15,245 nucleotides of DNA from Gammaproteobacteria bacterium. Lineage in GTDB: Bacteria > Pseudomonadota > Gammaproteobacteria > Pseudomonadales > Halomonadaceae. The stretch's first letter is position 1; each line of letters opens with the position of its first letter. A program made the position numbers and the translations under genes. The stretch covers positions 1 to 15,245 of the forward strand of contig JAMCZP010000305.1 of assembly GCA_023485185.1 (NCBI GenBank), written 5' to 3'. The notes beneath the pieces are model-generated. The model had not been told where the DNA came from. It saw only the letters and a program-made list of their open reading frames with translations, and searched no databases. Below are positions 7,307 through 15,176 of the stretch, piece after piece.

Positions 7307-7357
7307 AACGTCATCCCCATCTACCAATTAGATCTGCTTTAGCGGCTTAAAACGCGG

Positions 7358-8194
7358 CTATTTGGATAAGTTTTGCTTTGTATTGGCCGTTTCAAGCGCC
7401 AACAGGCAAGCAGCTGGAAGCGGCAAATCCAAGGCAATTGGCAGATGGTCAGAGAAAAGGTGGTCAAGCACCCGTACTTCGGCAGCTTCCAGCGACTGAG
7501 ACAGTAGAATGTGATCAAGCGCACGGCGAGGCTGCCAGGAAGGGTAGCTAAGCAGTGGTTTAACTGGGTGCAGCGGCAGTGAGGTACAAAACCGTTCATG
7601 GGCATGCAACTGCTCTGGCGTACAATTCAGGTCGCCCATCACCACCACATGGCGCAGCGGTTGAATAATTTCACTTAAATAATTCAACTGCCGTACCCGG
7701 CCACGATGACTAAGCGCTAAGTGAGCGACAAAAATATGCAGTGCATCCGGCCCATCACCGAAGCGCGCATGAATGGCACCACGCCCTGGCATTGCCCCTG
7801 GCAGTCGGTGCTCTTCAATTTTACAGGGCACTAAACGCGAGAGCAGGCCATTACTATGCTGAGCAATACGCCCCAAGTTTCGGTTTAACTGCTGAAAATG
7901 GTGGGGAAATGCCGCTCTAGTGGCAAGATACTCCACTTGGTTCACGCGGCTGGAACGAAAGCTACCGCCATCAACCTCTTGCAACCCCACCACATCAAAT
8001 TGACTGAGCACTTCGCCCATCATATCAAGGCGATGCTGGCGCCGCGGATGGGGCAATAAATGCTGCCAACTACGAGTGAGGTAGTGATGATAAGCCGACG
8101 TTTGGATGCCCACTTGCAGGTTAAACGTCAACAGACGCAGGTGTCCGCCCTCAAGTAACGACGACTTTGTCGTTGAGGATCCAACGCCTTTCAT
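7358..8194 (-). CDS. Endonuclease/exonuclease/phosphatase family protein
   Basis: This is a member of the Mg-dependent EEP phosphohydrolase superfamily (DNase I/ExoIII fold); the substrate is unknown. In the 278-residue product, the first strand is LRLLTFNLQVG (19-29), the metal-binding glutamate lies in LQEVD (71-75), and the catalytic stretches are FVAHLALSHRG (155-165), GDLN (187-190), LDHILL (226-231) and SDHLPI (248-253). These are the expected active-site motifs in order. No signal peptide is apparent, so it is likely cytoplasmic. I use the ATG at 8192-8194. A longer GTG start at 8228-8230, two bases beyond the dsbA stop, would add 12 residues and cannot be excluded; neither has a strong ribosome binding site. 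I recall an EEP gene following dsbA in Pseudomonas too, so this position is probably ancestral. It ends before the dctQ terminator. Confidence 0.85.
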   Translation of the reverse strand: MKGVGSSTTKSSLLEGGHLRLLTFNLQVGIQTSAYHHYLTRSWQHLLPHPRRQHRLDMMGEVLSQFDVVGLQEVDGGSFRSSRVNQVEYLATRAAFPHHFQQLNRNLGRIAQHSNGLLSRLVPCKIEEHRLPGAMPGRGAIHARFGDGPDALHIFVAHLALSHRGRVRQLNYLSEIIQPLRHVVVMGDLNCTPEQLHAHERFCTSLPLHPVKPLLSYPSWQPRRALDHILLSQSLEAAEVRVLDHLFSDHLPIALDLPLPAACLLALETANTKQNLSK

Positions 8195-8232
8195 CGTGGG
8201 CTCATCACTTTCCCTCACTTCCTCCCACACGG

Positions 8233-8865
8233 TTATTCCGTGCGCTCTGCACGCACCTGTTCAACTAGCGCTTGCGCAATTTGCGGCATGTTATCAAGGC
8301 TACCGGCGGTGCTAGGCGTGACCACAAAGCGGCCATCAATCACCAGGGCAGGTACGCCCATTAAACGCATTTCACGCATGCGGCTATTGGCCTTATTGAC
8401 GTCACTGCGCACATTAAAAGCGGTCAATGCCTGTTTGGCTTCTTCTTCGCTCACACCATACTCGGCGAAGAAGGCGGCGATATCATCAGTCTCTGTTAGC
8501 GAACGATCTTCCTGATGAATAGCATTAAAGAAATCCGCGTGCAGTTCGTCCCCAATGCCTAACGATTCAGCCGCATAAAAAGCGGTCGCATGGGTATTCC
8601 AATCACCACCCATGGTGGCAGGCATATGCTCTACACTAACGTCGTCTTCCAGCGTTTCATACCACGCATTAATCGGCTCTTGCAGCCGGTAGCAGTGCGG
8701 GCAGCCAAACCAGAACACTTCGGTGACTTCAATCTGACCATCTTCAACGTGGGTCTCTACAGGCGATTGGAGCAGCTCATAGTGCTGACCCTCAACCAGT
8801 TCCTGGGCATTGACCGCCACAGAAAGTCCTAAACCGGCCACCGCAACCATTAGCGTTTTAAACAT
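8233..8865 (-). CDS. dsbA: Thiol:disulfide interchange protein DsbA
   Basis: DsbA is the periplasmic oxidase that introduces disulfide bonds into exported proteins and is re-oxidised by DsbB. The 210-residue precursor has a signal peptide (1-20, MFKTLMVAVA to VNA, probable cut before Gln21), the CPHC active site (55-58) in a thioredoxin fold, the helical insertion (about 85-165), and the cis-Pro loop GVPALVIDG (170-178, Pro172). Start ATG at 8863-8865 is preferred over an upstream in-frame start near 8928 because the signal peptide begins there and GGAG lies upstream. It follows the cytochrome c4 gene, with 132 bp between them holding an inverted repeat, and is followed closely by the EEP gene. 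The cc4-dsbA-EEP order is conserved in Pseudomonas as I recall. Confidence 0.95.
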   Translation of the reverse strand: MFKTLMVAVAGLGLSVAVNAQELVEGQHYELLQSPVETHVEDGQIEVTEVFWFGCPHCYRLQEPINAWYETLEDDVSVEHMPATMGGDWNTHATAFYAAESLGIGDELHADFFNAIHQEDRSLTETDDIAAFFAEYGVSEEEAKQALTAFNVRSDVNKANSRMREMRLMGVPALVIDGRFVVTPSTAGSLDNMPQIAQALVEQVRAERTE

Positions 8866-8922
8866 AGCGTGAATTCTCCATTGGGAAGCGAAAGCTGAGA
8901 CCAGCAATACTGCCAAGGGTTC

Positions 8923-8957
8923 CCTCATCTAGCCCCCGCGGTTAGCACTAGATGAGG
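8923..8957 (-). repeat. 10-bp inverted repeat between cytochrome c4 and dsbA genes
   Basis: CCTCATCTAG (8923-8932) and CTAGATGAGG (8948-8957) are perfect inverted copies with a 15-nt loop (8933-8947) that itself contains CCGCGG. It lies 41 bp after the cytochrome c4 stop and 57 bp before the dsbA start. No T-run follows on either strand, so it is not an ordinary intrinsic terminator. It may be an operator, an mRNA processing or stabilising hairpin, or a factor-dependent attenuator. A TTGAAC at 8962-8967 (minus strand) could be a -35 element, in which case one arm would sit in the spacer of the dsbA promoter. Confidence 0.6.
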
Positions 8958-8997
8958 TTCCAAGTTCAACATAAGTAAGCATTTACGCTTTAAACCG

Positions 8998-9627
8998 TTA
9001 GTTCAGGCCTAACAAATAGTTCGCCACAGCTTCCATATCGGCATCGCTCATTTTTGAAGCGATATCGCCCATCACGTTATTGGGACTATTGGTGCGGTCA
9101 CCCGACGCGAAGTCCTGCAGCGTTGCCACGGTATATTCGGCATGCTGACCCGAAATGCCGGGATACACGGCGCTGCCAATACCTACACCGGTTGGCGTAT
9201 GGCAAGCCGCACAGGCTGGAATGCCCTTCGACATATCGCCAGCGCGGTAGAGCTCTTCACCACGCGCCAACAGCTCTTCATCTTCGTCGTCTGTCTGGCC
9301 TAGGTTAGCCTCTTGTCCAGCGAAGAATGCCGCCACATCCCAGGCATCTTGATCAGAGTAGTCGTCTACCTGACCGGCCATTTCGGGAACCACGCGGTTA
9401 CCGTCACGAATATCTATAATCTGTTTGGCGAGGTAAGACATTTGCTGTCCCGCCAAATGAGGGAAGGCACCCGATGGACTAATACCTTGTGCCCCATGAC
9501 AGGCAGCGCAGGTCTGAGCCATCTCTTGACCAGCAGATGCGTCAGCATCGGCTTGGTAGTCCGTTTGTGCGTGGGCGGTGCCAACGGCGCCCATGGTAAT
9601 TGCTAGGCTTGCCAGTAACTTTCTCAT
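8998..9627 (-). CDS. Di-haem cytochrome c4
   Basis: This is a periplasmic electron carrier, probably between the bc1 complex and terminal oxidases such as cbb3. The 209-residue precursor has a signal peptide (1-20, ending AHA) and two c-type haem domains. Haem 1 binds CAACH (40-44), with Met83 in PEMAG as likely sixth ligand. Haem 2 binds CAACH (139-143), with Met186 in NNVMGD. The acidic linker 112-119 (QTDDEDEE region) joins the domains; acidity is common in halophile periplasmic proteins. Start ATG 9625-9627 is chosen because the signal peptide begins there; an upstream in-frame start near 9693 would add 22 unrelated residues. It heads a minus-strand set with dsbA and the EEP gene and is divergent from engB. 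DsbA and the cytochrome maturation pathway are functionally linked through periplasmic thiol chemistry. Confidence 0.94.
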   Translation of the reverse strand: MRKLLASLAITMGAVGTAHAQTDYQADADASAGQEMAQTCAACHGAQGISPSGAFPHLAGQQMSYLAKQIIDIRDGNRVVPEMAGQVDDYSDQDAWDVAAFFAGQEANLGQTDDEDEELLARGEELYRAGDMSKGIPACAACHTPTGVGIGSAVYPGISGQHAEYTVATLQDFASGDRTNSPNNVMGDIASKMSDADMEAVANYLLGLN

Positions 9628-9666
9628 TGCTATTCCACTATGCCGTTTTATGTTTGACTGGTACGC

Positions 9667-9704
9667 ACCCTGGGCGCTTCCCAGGCTCCACAAATTACCA
9701 GGGT
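9667..9704 (-). repeat. Mutually exclusive hairpins in the cytochrome c4 leader
   Basis: The arm ACCCTGG (9667-9673) can pair with CCAGGGT (9698-9704) over 7 bp, or CCTGGG (9669-9674) can pair with CCCAGG (9680-9685) over 6 bp with a 5-nt loop. Both cannot form at once. They lie 40-77 bp upstream of the cytochrome c4 start codon. Regulation through this choice is only inference. Confidence 0.45.
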
Positions 9705-9759
9705 TAGCTCTGCCAACACGAACAACGTATCGCGTTGGTCGCTGCCGGCTAGAGCGCGA

Positions 9760-9768
9760 TGGTACACT
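9760..9768 (+). promoter_or_regulatory. Possible extended -10 promoter element reading toward engB
   Basis: TGGTACACT matches an extended -10 (TGn plus TACACT, 4 of 6 to TATAAT). A good -35 at 16-18 bp is not present, which extended -10 promoters can tolerate. It would give an engB leader of about 220 nt, or start a small RNA. This is a weak call made by eye. Confidence 0.3.
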
Positions 9769-9795
9769 AGCGCCCCAGGTCGCAGATATAAACCG

Positions 9796-9835
9796 CTTGC
9801 ATTATAACGAATCACCTCCGCGGCGGGAATGCAAG
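9796..9835. repeat. 8-bp inverted repeat in the engB upstream region
   Basis: CTTGCATT (9796-9803) and AATGCAAG (9828-9835) are perfect inverted copies separated by 24 bp that include the palindrome CCGCGG (9818-9823). A TATAAC -10-like sequence overlaps the left arm end (9803-9808). It could be a dimeric-regulator operator or an RNA stem in a long engB leader. Nothing in the sequence decides which. Confidence 0.45.
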
Positions 9836-9994
9836 TCCTGGTCTGCTTTAGGGGTAATTCGTCGCGGTACTGCTTCGTGCGCTCTGTACCATGCTTCGCT
9901 CTCGTGCTGCCTACTGTACGTGATAGTGAGGCAATAATGAGATATTAGTGCGCCGAGCTGACCGCTTTTATGTTCGTTTTTCAGGATTAATTCC

Positions 9995-10633
9995 ATGTCT
10001 ACCCCCCATGATAGCCCAGCCGCTCGGCTGAACTACCACACTGCCAGTTTTATTATTAGCGCTCCCACCCTGGCGCTTTGCCCGGATGATACCGGTGCAG
10101 AGGTGGCGTTTGCTGGCCGCTCAAACGCAGGAAAATCAAGCGCAATCAATGCGCTAACCCAACAAAATGCACTAGCGCGCACCTCGCGCACCCCTGGCCG
10201 TACACAGCTGATCAACTTTTTTAGCGTCATGAACGATGAAGCACGACGCTTGGTGGACCTGCCAGGCTACGGCTACGCCAAGGTGCCTGAGTCGGTCAAA
10301 TTAGAGTGGCAAAAACACCTCGCTGAGTACTTACGCAACCGCTTTAGCCTTCGCGGTTTAGTACTGCTAATGGACGTACGCCATCCGCTCACCGAGTTTG
10401 ACCAGATGATGCTTAACTATGCCGATCAGCGCGAAATGCCGGTGCATATTCTGCTGACTAAGTCAGACAAGCTCAAGAAAGGGCCTGCCAACGCTGCGCT
10501 ACAAAAAGTGCGTTCACGCCTAAAAGAGTGGGAAGATCTCGTTTCCGTACAGCTATTCTCCTCACTCAAGCGCGATGGGGTCGATACGCTGTCACAGAAA
10601 CTCAATCAGTGGCTATACACGCCGCCAGAGTGA
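9995..10633 (+). CDS. engB: Ribosome biogenesis GTP-binding protein EngB/YsxC
   Basis: EngB (YihA, YsxC) is an essential small GTPase needed for assembly of the 50S ribosomal subunit. The 212-residue protein shows all G motifs: G1 GRSNAGKSS (41-49), G2 threonine within TPGRTQ (66-71), G3 DLPGYG (88-93), G4 TKSDK (155-159) and G5-like SSLKRDG (189-195). Length is typical. The start ATG has AGGA about 10 nt upstream. It is the only plus-strand gene in the right half of the window, and its last 28 bp overlap the 3' end of the yigB-like gene on the other strand. No terminator is apparent in the convergent overlap. The 367-bp upstream spacer is unusually long for this region. Confidence 0.96.
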   Translation: MSTPHDSPAARLNYHTASFIISAPTLALCPDDTGAEVAFAGRSNAGKSSAINALTQQNALARTSRTPGRTQLINFFSVMNDEARRLVDLPGYGYAKVPESVKLEWQKHLAEYLRNRFSLRGLVLLMDVRHPLTEFDQMMLNYADQREMPVHILLTKSDKLKKGPANAALQKVRSRLKEWEDLVSVQLFSSLKRDGVDTLSQKLNQWLYTPPE

Positions 10634-11379
10634 TGGCTTTCCACAGCTTGGTTTTCCAATCTCTCCAACACGCTGGGTAGCTCTTTAATATGGGCAATGC
10701 GGTGCACCCGAGGGGGAAGTTTTTGATCCGTGGCCGCTGACACCCATACGGCGTGCATCCCCAGCTGCTGCGCGGGCAATATGTCTTCCAGCCACGAGTC
10801 ACCCACGTGCATCGCGCATTCGGGGGCCACGTTTAAACGCGAAAGCGCAGTGAGAAACGGCGTGGGATCAGGTTTAGGCGCTAATAATTCGCCTGCGGCA
10901 ATCGCCACAGGAAAGTAAGCAGCCAGTGGCTGGCGGGCCAAATGAATATTACCGTTGGTGATTGCCGCCAGTTGATAGCGCTCGGTTAACGCGGCCAGCA
11001 ACCCTGCTGCCTCAGGATGGGGCGTCACCTGAACACGCAGGCGATGGAACTCATTCATCGCTGCCGCCGCCCACAATAGCGCGGCACTGCGCGGTAGTCC
11101 TTCGGACTCTAACTGCGCCTCTAGGGCGCGTAGCCGCAGCCAGGTAAAATCGCCCCGCCGCTCCGGTACGTCTTTAGCCAACTGCTGTCGGCGCTGAAGA
11201 TAATCGCTTCCACCACCTTCCTGAGTTAACCCTAGGGCAGGCTCCTGGCGTACAGCACGCCAAGCGTCAAGCGCTTCCAGCAGCCAGCGGTAGTGCCACT
11301 CTTCAGTACGTGCCATCACGCCATGGTTATCCCACAGCGTATCGTCTAGATCGAAGGTAATCGCCTTCAGCGTGGTCAT
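10606..11379 (-). CDS. yigB: HAD family hydrolase, YigB type
   Basis: This is a haloacid dehalogenase superfamily phosphatase, 257 residues. In E. coli, YigB dephosphorylates FMN and the riboflavin-pathway intermediate 5-amino-6-ribitylamino-uracil phosphate; by motif and gene order the same is inferred here. Visible motifs are DLDDTLWDN (10-18, Asp10 nucleophile, Asp12 acid/base), a helical cap (about 20-115), motif II TNGN (141-144), motif III Lys169 in APKPDP, and motif [10 protein letters not shown] (193-200). The ATG overlaps the xerC stop in an ATGA junction, so translation is coupled. The gene is last in the lptM-lysA-dapF-DUF484-xerC operon, the position yigB also has in E. coli. The final 9 codons lie antisense to the end of engB. 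Residues 243-257 (rich in His and Ser) look like a family-atypical tail. Confidence 0.88.
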   Translation of the reverse strand: MTTLKAITFDLDDTLWDNHGVMARTEEWHYRWLLEALDAWRAVRQEPALGLTQEGGGSDYLQRRQQLAKDVPERRGDFTWLRLRALEAQLESEGLPRSAALLWAAAAMNEFHRLRVQVTPHPEAAGLLAALTERYQLAAITNGNIHLARQPLAAYFPVAIAAGELLAPKPDPTPFLTALSRLNVAPECAMHVGDSWLEDILPAQQLGMHAVWVSAATDQKLPPRVHRIAHIKELPSVLERLENQAVESHHSGGVYSH

Positions 11380-12302
11380 GGCTTGCTCCTTGGGCTATTG
11401 CGTTTAGCACGCGGATGCGCGGCATCATAGCTGGTAGCAAGATGCTGCCAGTCAAGCCGGGTATAGATCTGTGTCGTCGATAGGTTGGCGTGCCCGAGCA
11501 GCTCTTGCACGGCGCGCAAATCCTGGCTTGATTCCAACAGATGACTGGCAAAGGAGTGACGCAAACGGTGAGGGTGCAGGTGCTCGGGTAAGCCGCGAGC
11601 CAGCGATAGCTGGGCTAAGCGTTTTTGAATGGCACGATGGCCTAAACGCGTGCCCCGCTGCCCTACAAATAGTGCAAGCTCATTCATCGGTGCAAGCGCT
11701 GAGCGGCAGCCCAGCCACTCAGCAAGCGCCTGTTGAGCGCGGCGCCCTACCGGTACTTGGCGCGGCTTGCCGCCTTTACCAATTACTCTTACTCGACTGT
11801 TTTGTAGGTCACCAAGATCAAGCGCCGCCAGTTCTGCCAAGCGTAGGCCGCTGGAGTAAAACAGCTCAAGAATGGCCTGATCCCGAATACCCAGCGGTGA
11901 GCCGTCGTGAGGGGTATCGAGAAAGCGCGCCAGGGCGTCGACATCGACCGGGCGCGGTAAGTGGCTGGGCTGTTTTGGCGTTCGTAACAAACCCACTGGA
12001 TTGTCCACCAGCACGCCCTGCTTAACGAGATAGTCGGCAAACTGGGAAAGCGCTGCCCTGCGTCGGGCAAGGCTTCTAGGCGCTAATCCTCGGCTGCGCT
12101 CGGCGCCCAAAAACGTCCTTAACAGCGCAGTATCTAACGCTGCTGGATCGATGACTTCGCGGCGCTCAGTAAATTTGCATAGCGCGTCCAGATCATGCCG
12201 ATAAGCCTCCACGGTAGCAGGGCTTGCGTGGCTCTCCAGCGCAGCCAGAAATTTCTCGGCGCGCTCGGCTATGGTTATTTCAGACGGGAGGGCTTCAACC
12301 AT
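11376..12302 (-). CDS. xerC: Site-specific tyrosine recombinase XerC
   Basis: XerC acts with XerD at the chromosomal dif site to resolve chromosome dimers at division, under FtsK control. The 308-residue protein has the N-terminal SAM-like DNA-binding domain (about 12-100) and a C-terminal catalytic domain with the complete active site: Arg154 (SSGLRLAEL), Lys176 (GKGGKPR), His245 and Arg248 (HRLRHSFASHLL), His271 (LGHANLSTT) and nucleophile Tyr280 (TQIYTR). Length is normal. Gene order (after dapF and DUF484, before yigB) identifies it as the housekeeping XerC rather than a mobile-element integrase. The ATG lies 8 bp inside the end of the DUF484 gene, and the stop overlaps the yigB start by 4 bp. 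No dif-like site was recognised in the window. Confidence 0.96.
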   Translation of the reverse strand: MVEALPSEITIAERAEKFLAALESHASPATVEAYRHDLDALCKFTERREVIDPAALDTALLRTFLGAERSRGLAPRSLARRRAALSQFADYLVKQGVLVDNPVGLLRTPKQPSHLPRPVDVDALARFLDTPHDGSPLGIRDQAILELFYSSGLRLAELAALDLGDLQNSRVRVIGKGGKPRQVPVGRRAQQALAEWLGCRSALAPMNELALFVGQRGTRLGHRAIQKRLAQLSLARGLPEHLHPHRLRHSFASHLLESSQDLRAVQELLGHANLSTTQIYTRLDWQHLATSYDAAHPRAKRNSPRSKP

Positions 12303-13005
12303 GATCGCCTAGACGTACCAGCAGCCGGGCAACGATATCGCCTAAATACTCGGTCAACAGCGTGTCCATGCTGGCCCGGTAGGCGTCGGGGCTGGGGCTG
12401 GCTAGCAGCAGATAACCCAAAGGATCGCCAGCCGAGAGGCGTGAAATAGCGCAGGAGCCCGCTTTACGGGGCGCTTTAACGTGCGGCAACAGACACTTCC
12501 AATCACTGACGCTAAGCTTAACACAACGACTGGTACGGCCATCTAACAGCGCGGCTAGGCGTGCGCTGGCGTGCTGGTCAAGCACATGTCGCGGAGGCTG
12601 GGGCGGCGTCGGCTCACTATCGCTTAGTGTCGCTGGGCACCAAAGCGCCATGGCGGGGGTTTCAAAACGCTCGCTCAATTGGGTAGCCAATGCTTGCGCC
12701 AGCGCATCGCGGTCTTGCGCTTCAACCAGCGCGATCAGCGTTTCACGCAGCCGACGATACTGAGACTCGTTATGGCGAGCGGTCTCAAGCAGGTGCTCAA
12801 GACGACCTTCCGCCGTCTCCGCACGCTTGCGTAGATCAAATACCAAGCGTTCTAGCAGCGATACCGCCCCATCAATATGGGGATGAGGCACCTGAAGCTG
12901 CTGCAATAACCCTTCACGACCGACAAAAAAATCGGGATGACGCGCCAGCCAGAACGCCACTTGATCAGGATCGAGCGTTTTGCGGGGTTCGGGGGCTTGT
13001 GACAT
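12295..13005 (-). CDS. DUF484 family protein (YigA-like)
   Basis: This is a cytoplasmic protein of unknown molecular function, 236 residues, with the DUF484 N-terminal pattern DPDQVAFWLARHPDFF followed by VPHPHIDGAVSLLERLV, then a probable coiled coil (about 55-95) and a GAF-like C-terminal half (about 95-230). It is homologous in position and general sequence to E. coli yigA, always between dapF and xerC. I prefer the ATG at 13003-13005, because the AGGAG ribosome binding site is 9 nt away; the ATG at 13009-13011 is only 3 nt from it and would add two residues (Met-Ala). The 3' end overlaps xerC by 8 bp. The gap to dapF is 33 bp. A link to Xer recombination has been suggested only by context; I see nothing that shows it. 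Confidence 0.88.
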   Translation of the reverse strand: MSQAPEPRKTLDPDQVAFWLARHPDFFVGREGLLQQLQVPHPHIDGAVSLLERLVFDLRKRAETAEGRLEHLLETARHNESQYRRLRETLIALVEAQDRDALAQALATQLSERFETPAMALWCPATLSDSEPTPPQPPRHVLDQHASARLAALLDGRTSRCVKLSVSDWKCLLPHVKAPRKAGSCAISRLSAGDPLGYLLLASPSPDAYRASMDTLLTEYLGDIVARLLVRLGDHG

Positions 13006-13038
13006 CGCCATTCTCTCCTCGGATTAATTGAGTGCTGC

Positions 13039-13872
13039 TTAACTGATCGCTACGCGGCCATCAAAGACGCGTGTCGCAGGGCCCACCATGATTAGCGCCC
13101 CTTCAGGATCAGGCCACTCGATGCTGAGCTCTCCACCAGGCAAGTGGACTTTTACGGGACTTTTTAACAGCCCTTGGCGAATACCACTGGCCACCGCCGC
13201 GCAGGCACCCGTGCCGCAGGCAAGCGTTTCACCGCTGCCACGCTCATAGACGCGTAAGCGAATCTCACTGGGCGAGAGTATCTGCATAAAGCCTACGTTA
13301 ACACGCTTGGGGAAGCGGGGATGCGCTTCCACCAATGGCCCCAGCCGCTCGACCGGCGCAGTGTCGACGCTGTCCACCTGCAGCACCGCGTGGGGGTTAC
13401 CCATGGAAACCACGCCAATCCGCAGCGTTTCACCGCCCACTTCTAAGGCATGTAGCGGCTGATCGCCAGGCGCGTCAAACGGCAGTGCCATGGGGCTAAA
13501 CCGCGGTCGCCCCATGTCGACCCGCACCATGCCATCGAGCTGTACAGTGAGCACCAGCGGCCCGCCGGCGGTTTCCACATGAATTTCGTGCTTATGGGTC
13601 AAGCGCTGATCACGCACGAAACGGGCAAAGCAGCGCGCGCCGTTGCCGCAATTTTCTACTTCACTGCCGTCAGCATTGTAAATACGGTAGCGAAAATCCA
13701 TCTCTGGATTCTGGGGCGGTTCGACGACCAACAGCTGGTCAAAACCAATGCCAAAGCGCCGGTCAGCCAACGCACGAATTTGGGCTTCGTCCAGTCGGGC
13801 GCGCTGAGTAACTAGATCGACCATGACAAAGTCATTGCCCAGACCATGCATCTTGGTGAAATGTAATAGCAT
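13039..13872 (-). CDS. dapF: Diaminopimelate epimerase
   Basis: DapF interconverts LL- and meso-diaminopimelate without a cofactor. The meso form feeds peptidoglycan and, through LysA, lysine. The 277-residue protein is a two-lobed repeat with the two catalytic cysteines: Cys75 in ENCGNGAR (73-80) and Cys219 in ACGTGACAA (218-226). The N-terminus [17 protein letters not shown] (3-19) is the family start. Substrate-binding segments VSMGNPH (155-161) and ERGSGET (210-216) are present. The ATG shares its A with the lysA stop (TGATG), and the ribosome binding site AAGGGGGG lies within the last lysA codons, so the two are translationally coupled and stoichiometry may be matched. Confidence 0.97.
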   Translation of the reverse strand: MLLHFTKMHGLGNDFVMVDLVTQRARLDEAQIRALADRRFGIGFDQLLVVEPPQNPEMDFRYRIYNADGSEVENCGNGARCFARFVRDQRLTHKHEIHVETAGGPLVLTVQLDGMVRVDMGRPRFSPMALPFDAPGDQPLHALEVGGETLRIGVVSMGNPHAVLQVDSVDTAPVERLGPLVEAHPRFPKRVNVGFMQILSPSEIRLRVYERGSGETLACGTGACAAVASGIRQGLLKSPVKVHLPGGELSIEWPDPEGALIMVGPATRVFDGRVAIS

Positions 13873-15143
13873 CAGCGCCCCCCTTCAGGCAGCAGAGCCT
13901 CACCCGCCCACAGGCTAGCAACGGTTTCCCGCGCCCGCACCACATGACAACGGTCGCCATCAACCATCAGCTCAGCGGCGCGTGGTCGGCTGTTGTAGTT
14001 TGACGCCATGACAAACCCGTAAGCGCCTGCCGAACGCACTGCCAACAAATCCCCTTCGGCAATCGCCAGCTCACGCTCTTTGCCCAGGAAGTCACCGGTT
14101 TCACATACCGGGCCGACCACATCGTAAAGGGCGCTTTCGCGCACTTCGCGAGTATCAACAGGCACAATCGCCTGCCATGCCTGATACAGCGCAGGGCGAA
14201 TTAAGTCGTTCATGGCCGCATCGACAATCGCAAAATTCTTGGTTTCGCCGGGCTTAAGAAACTCCACCCGGGTCAGCATGACACCCGCATTGGCGGCAAT
14301 CGAACGGCCGGGCTCAAACAGCAGCGTAAGTGCTTCGCCCCCTTCCCAGCGCGATAACCGTGCTAGCAACTGGCTAGCGTAATCGAACGGCTGGGGCGGT
14401 TTTTCATCGCGATAGGGCACGCCCAAACCGCCGCCTAAATCGAGGTGCTCGATTTCGATACCCCGCTCACGTAGCCGCTCCATCAGCATTAGCAAGCGAT
14501 CCAGCGCATCCAAGAACGGTGCTGTTTCAGTCAGTTGCGAGCCAATGTGGCAATCGAGCCCCTTCACCTGCAGGTTGGGCAGGCTTGCCGCAAGTTCGTA
14601 GACATCCAGCGCTGCATCGACTGGAATACCGAACTTGTTGTCCTTCAAACCGGTTGAGATGTAAGGGTGGGTACCCGCGTCCACGTCCGGGTTCACCCGC
14701 AGCGACACCGGTGCAATTTTACCCAGCTCCCCCGCGACGCGATTCAAACGCTCAAGTTCTGGGCGCGACTCGACGTTAAAGCACTTAATGCCCACTTCAA
14801 GCGCGCGGGCCATTTCGTGGGCCTGCTTAGCTACGCCGGAAAATACTACTTTGGCCGGGTCGCCACCAGCCTGGAGCACACGTTCAAGCTCACCGATGGA
14901 GACAATATCAAACCCTGCGCCAAGCTTGGCCAACAGGCCCAGCACTGCCAGGTTGGAGTTGGCCTTTACCGCGTAACAAATGAGATGCGGATGGCTGCCC
15001 AACGCTTCGGTATAGGCGCGAAAATGGCGTTCAAAGGTTGCTTTTGAGTAGACGTAGCAGGGCGTGCCGTACTCGTCGGCAATCCGTGACAGCGGCACGT
15101 CTTCGGCATACAGCACGCCATCGCGGTAATTAAAATAATCCAT
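13872..15143 (-). CDS. lysA: Diaminopimelate decarboxylase
   Basis: LysA is the PLP enzyme that decarboxylates meso-diaminopimelate to L-lysine, the last step of lysine synthesis. The 423-residue fold-type III (alanine racemase-like barrel) protein has the PLP lysine in YAVKAN (Lys60), HIGSQ (199-203), the phosphate-binding GGGLG (237-241), EPGRS (277-281), the catalytic cysteine motif CETGD (347-351) and the C-terminal SNYNSRPR (381-388). Length is normal. The ATG has AGGAG about 9 nt upstream. It follows the lptM fragment with a 33-bp gap and overlaps dapF by one base. The promoter of this operon must lie beyond the right edge of the window, since lptM comes first. Confidence 0.97.
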   Translation of the reverse strand: MDYFNYRDGVLYAEDVPLSRIADEYGTPCYVYSKATFERHFRAYTEALGSHPHLICYAVKANSNLAVLGLLAKLGAGFDIVSIGELERVLQAGGDPAKVVFSGVAKQAHEMARALEVGIKCFNVESRPELERLNRVAGELGKIAPVSLRVNPDVDAGTHPYISTGLKDNKFGIPVDAALDVYELAASLPNLQVKGLDCHIGSQLTETAPFLDALDRLLMLMERLRERGIEIEHLDLGGGLGVPYRDEKPPQPFDYASQLLARLSRWEGGEALTLLFEPGRSIAANAGVMLTRVEFLKPGETKNFAIVDAAMNDLIRPALYQAWQAIVPVDTREVRESALYDVVGPVCETGDFLGKERELAIAEGDLLAVRSAGAYGFVMASNYNSRPRAAELMVDGDRCHVVRARETVASLWAGEALLPEGGR

Positions 15144-15176
15144 GGTGCTCTCTCCTTCTGCTGCGCCTTAGGCTGT

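Larger units (their letters stand above)
9628..9994. other. 367-bp divergent spacer between cytochrome c4 and engB genes
   Basis: I see no protein gene here. It must hold promoters for both flanking genes. It contains several inverted repeats: CCTGGG/CCCAGG at 9669-9685, an alternative ACCCTGG/CCAGGGT at 9667-9704 sharing the same arm, CTTGCATT/AATGCAAG at 9796-9835, and GGTAC/GTACC around 9866-9890. An extended -10-like TGGTACACT lies at 9760-9768 on the plus strand. In E. coli (Spot 42) and Pseudomonas (ErsA) a small RNA gene lies beside engB, so a small RNA here is possible, but I find no clear terminator to support one. Confidence 0.6.

Noticed and set aside
9802..9996. Minus-strand 64-codon open frame upstream of engB
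   Set aside because: No recognisable family, no good ribosome binding site, and the sequence reads as spacer with inverted repeats.
11376..12302. Tyrosine recombinase as sign of a mobile element
   Set aside because: Its place between the DUF484 gene and yigB, with overlapping genes, marks it as the housekeeping xerC; no attachment repeats were seen.
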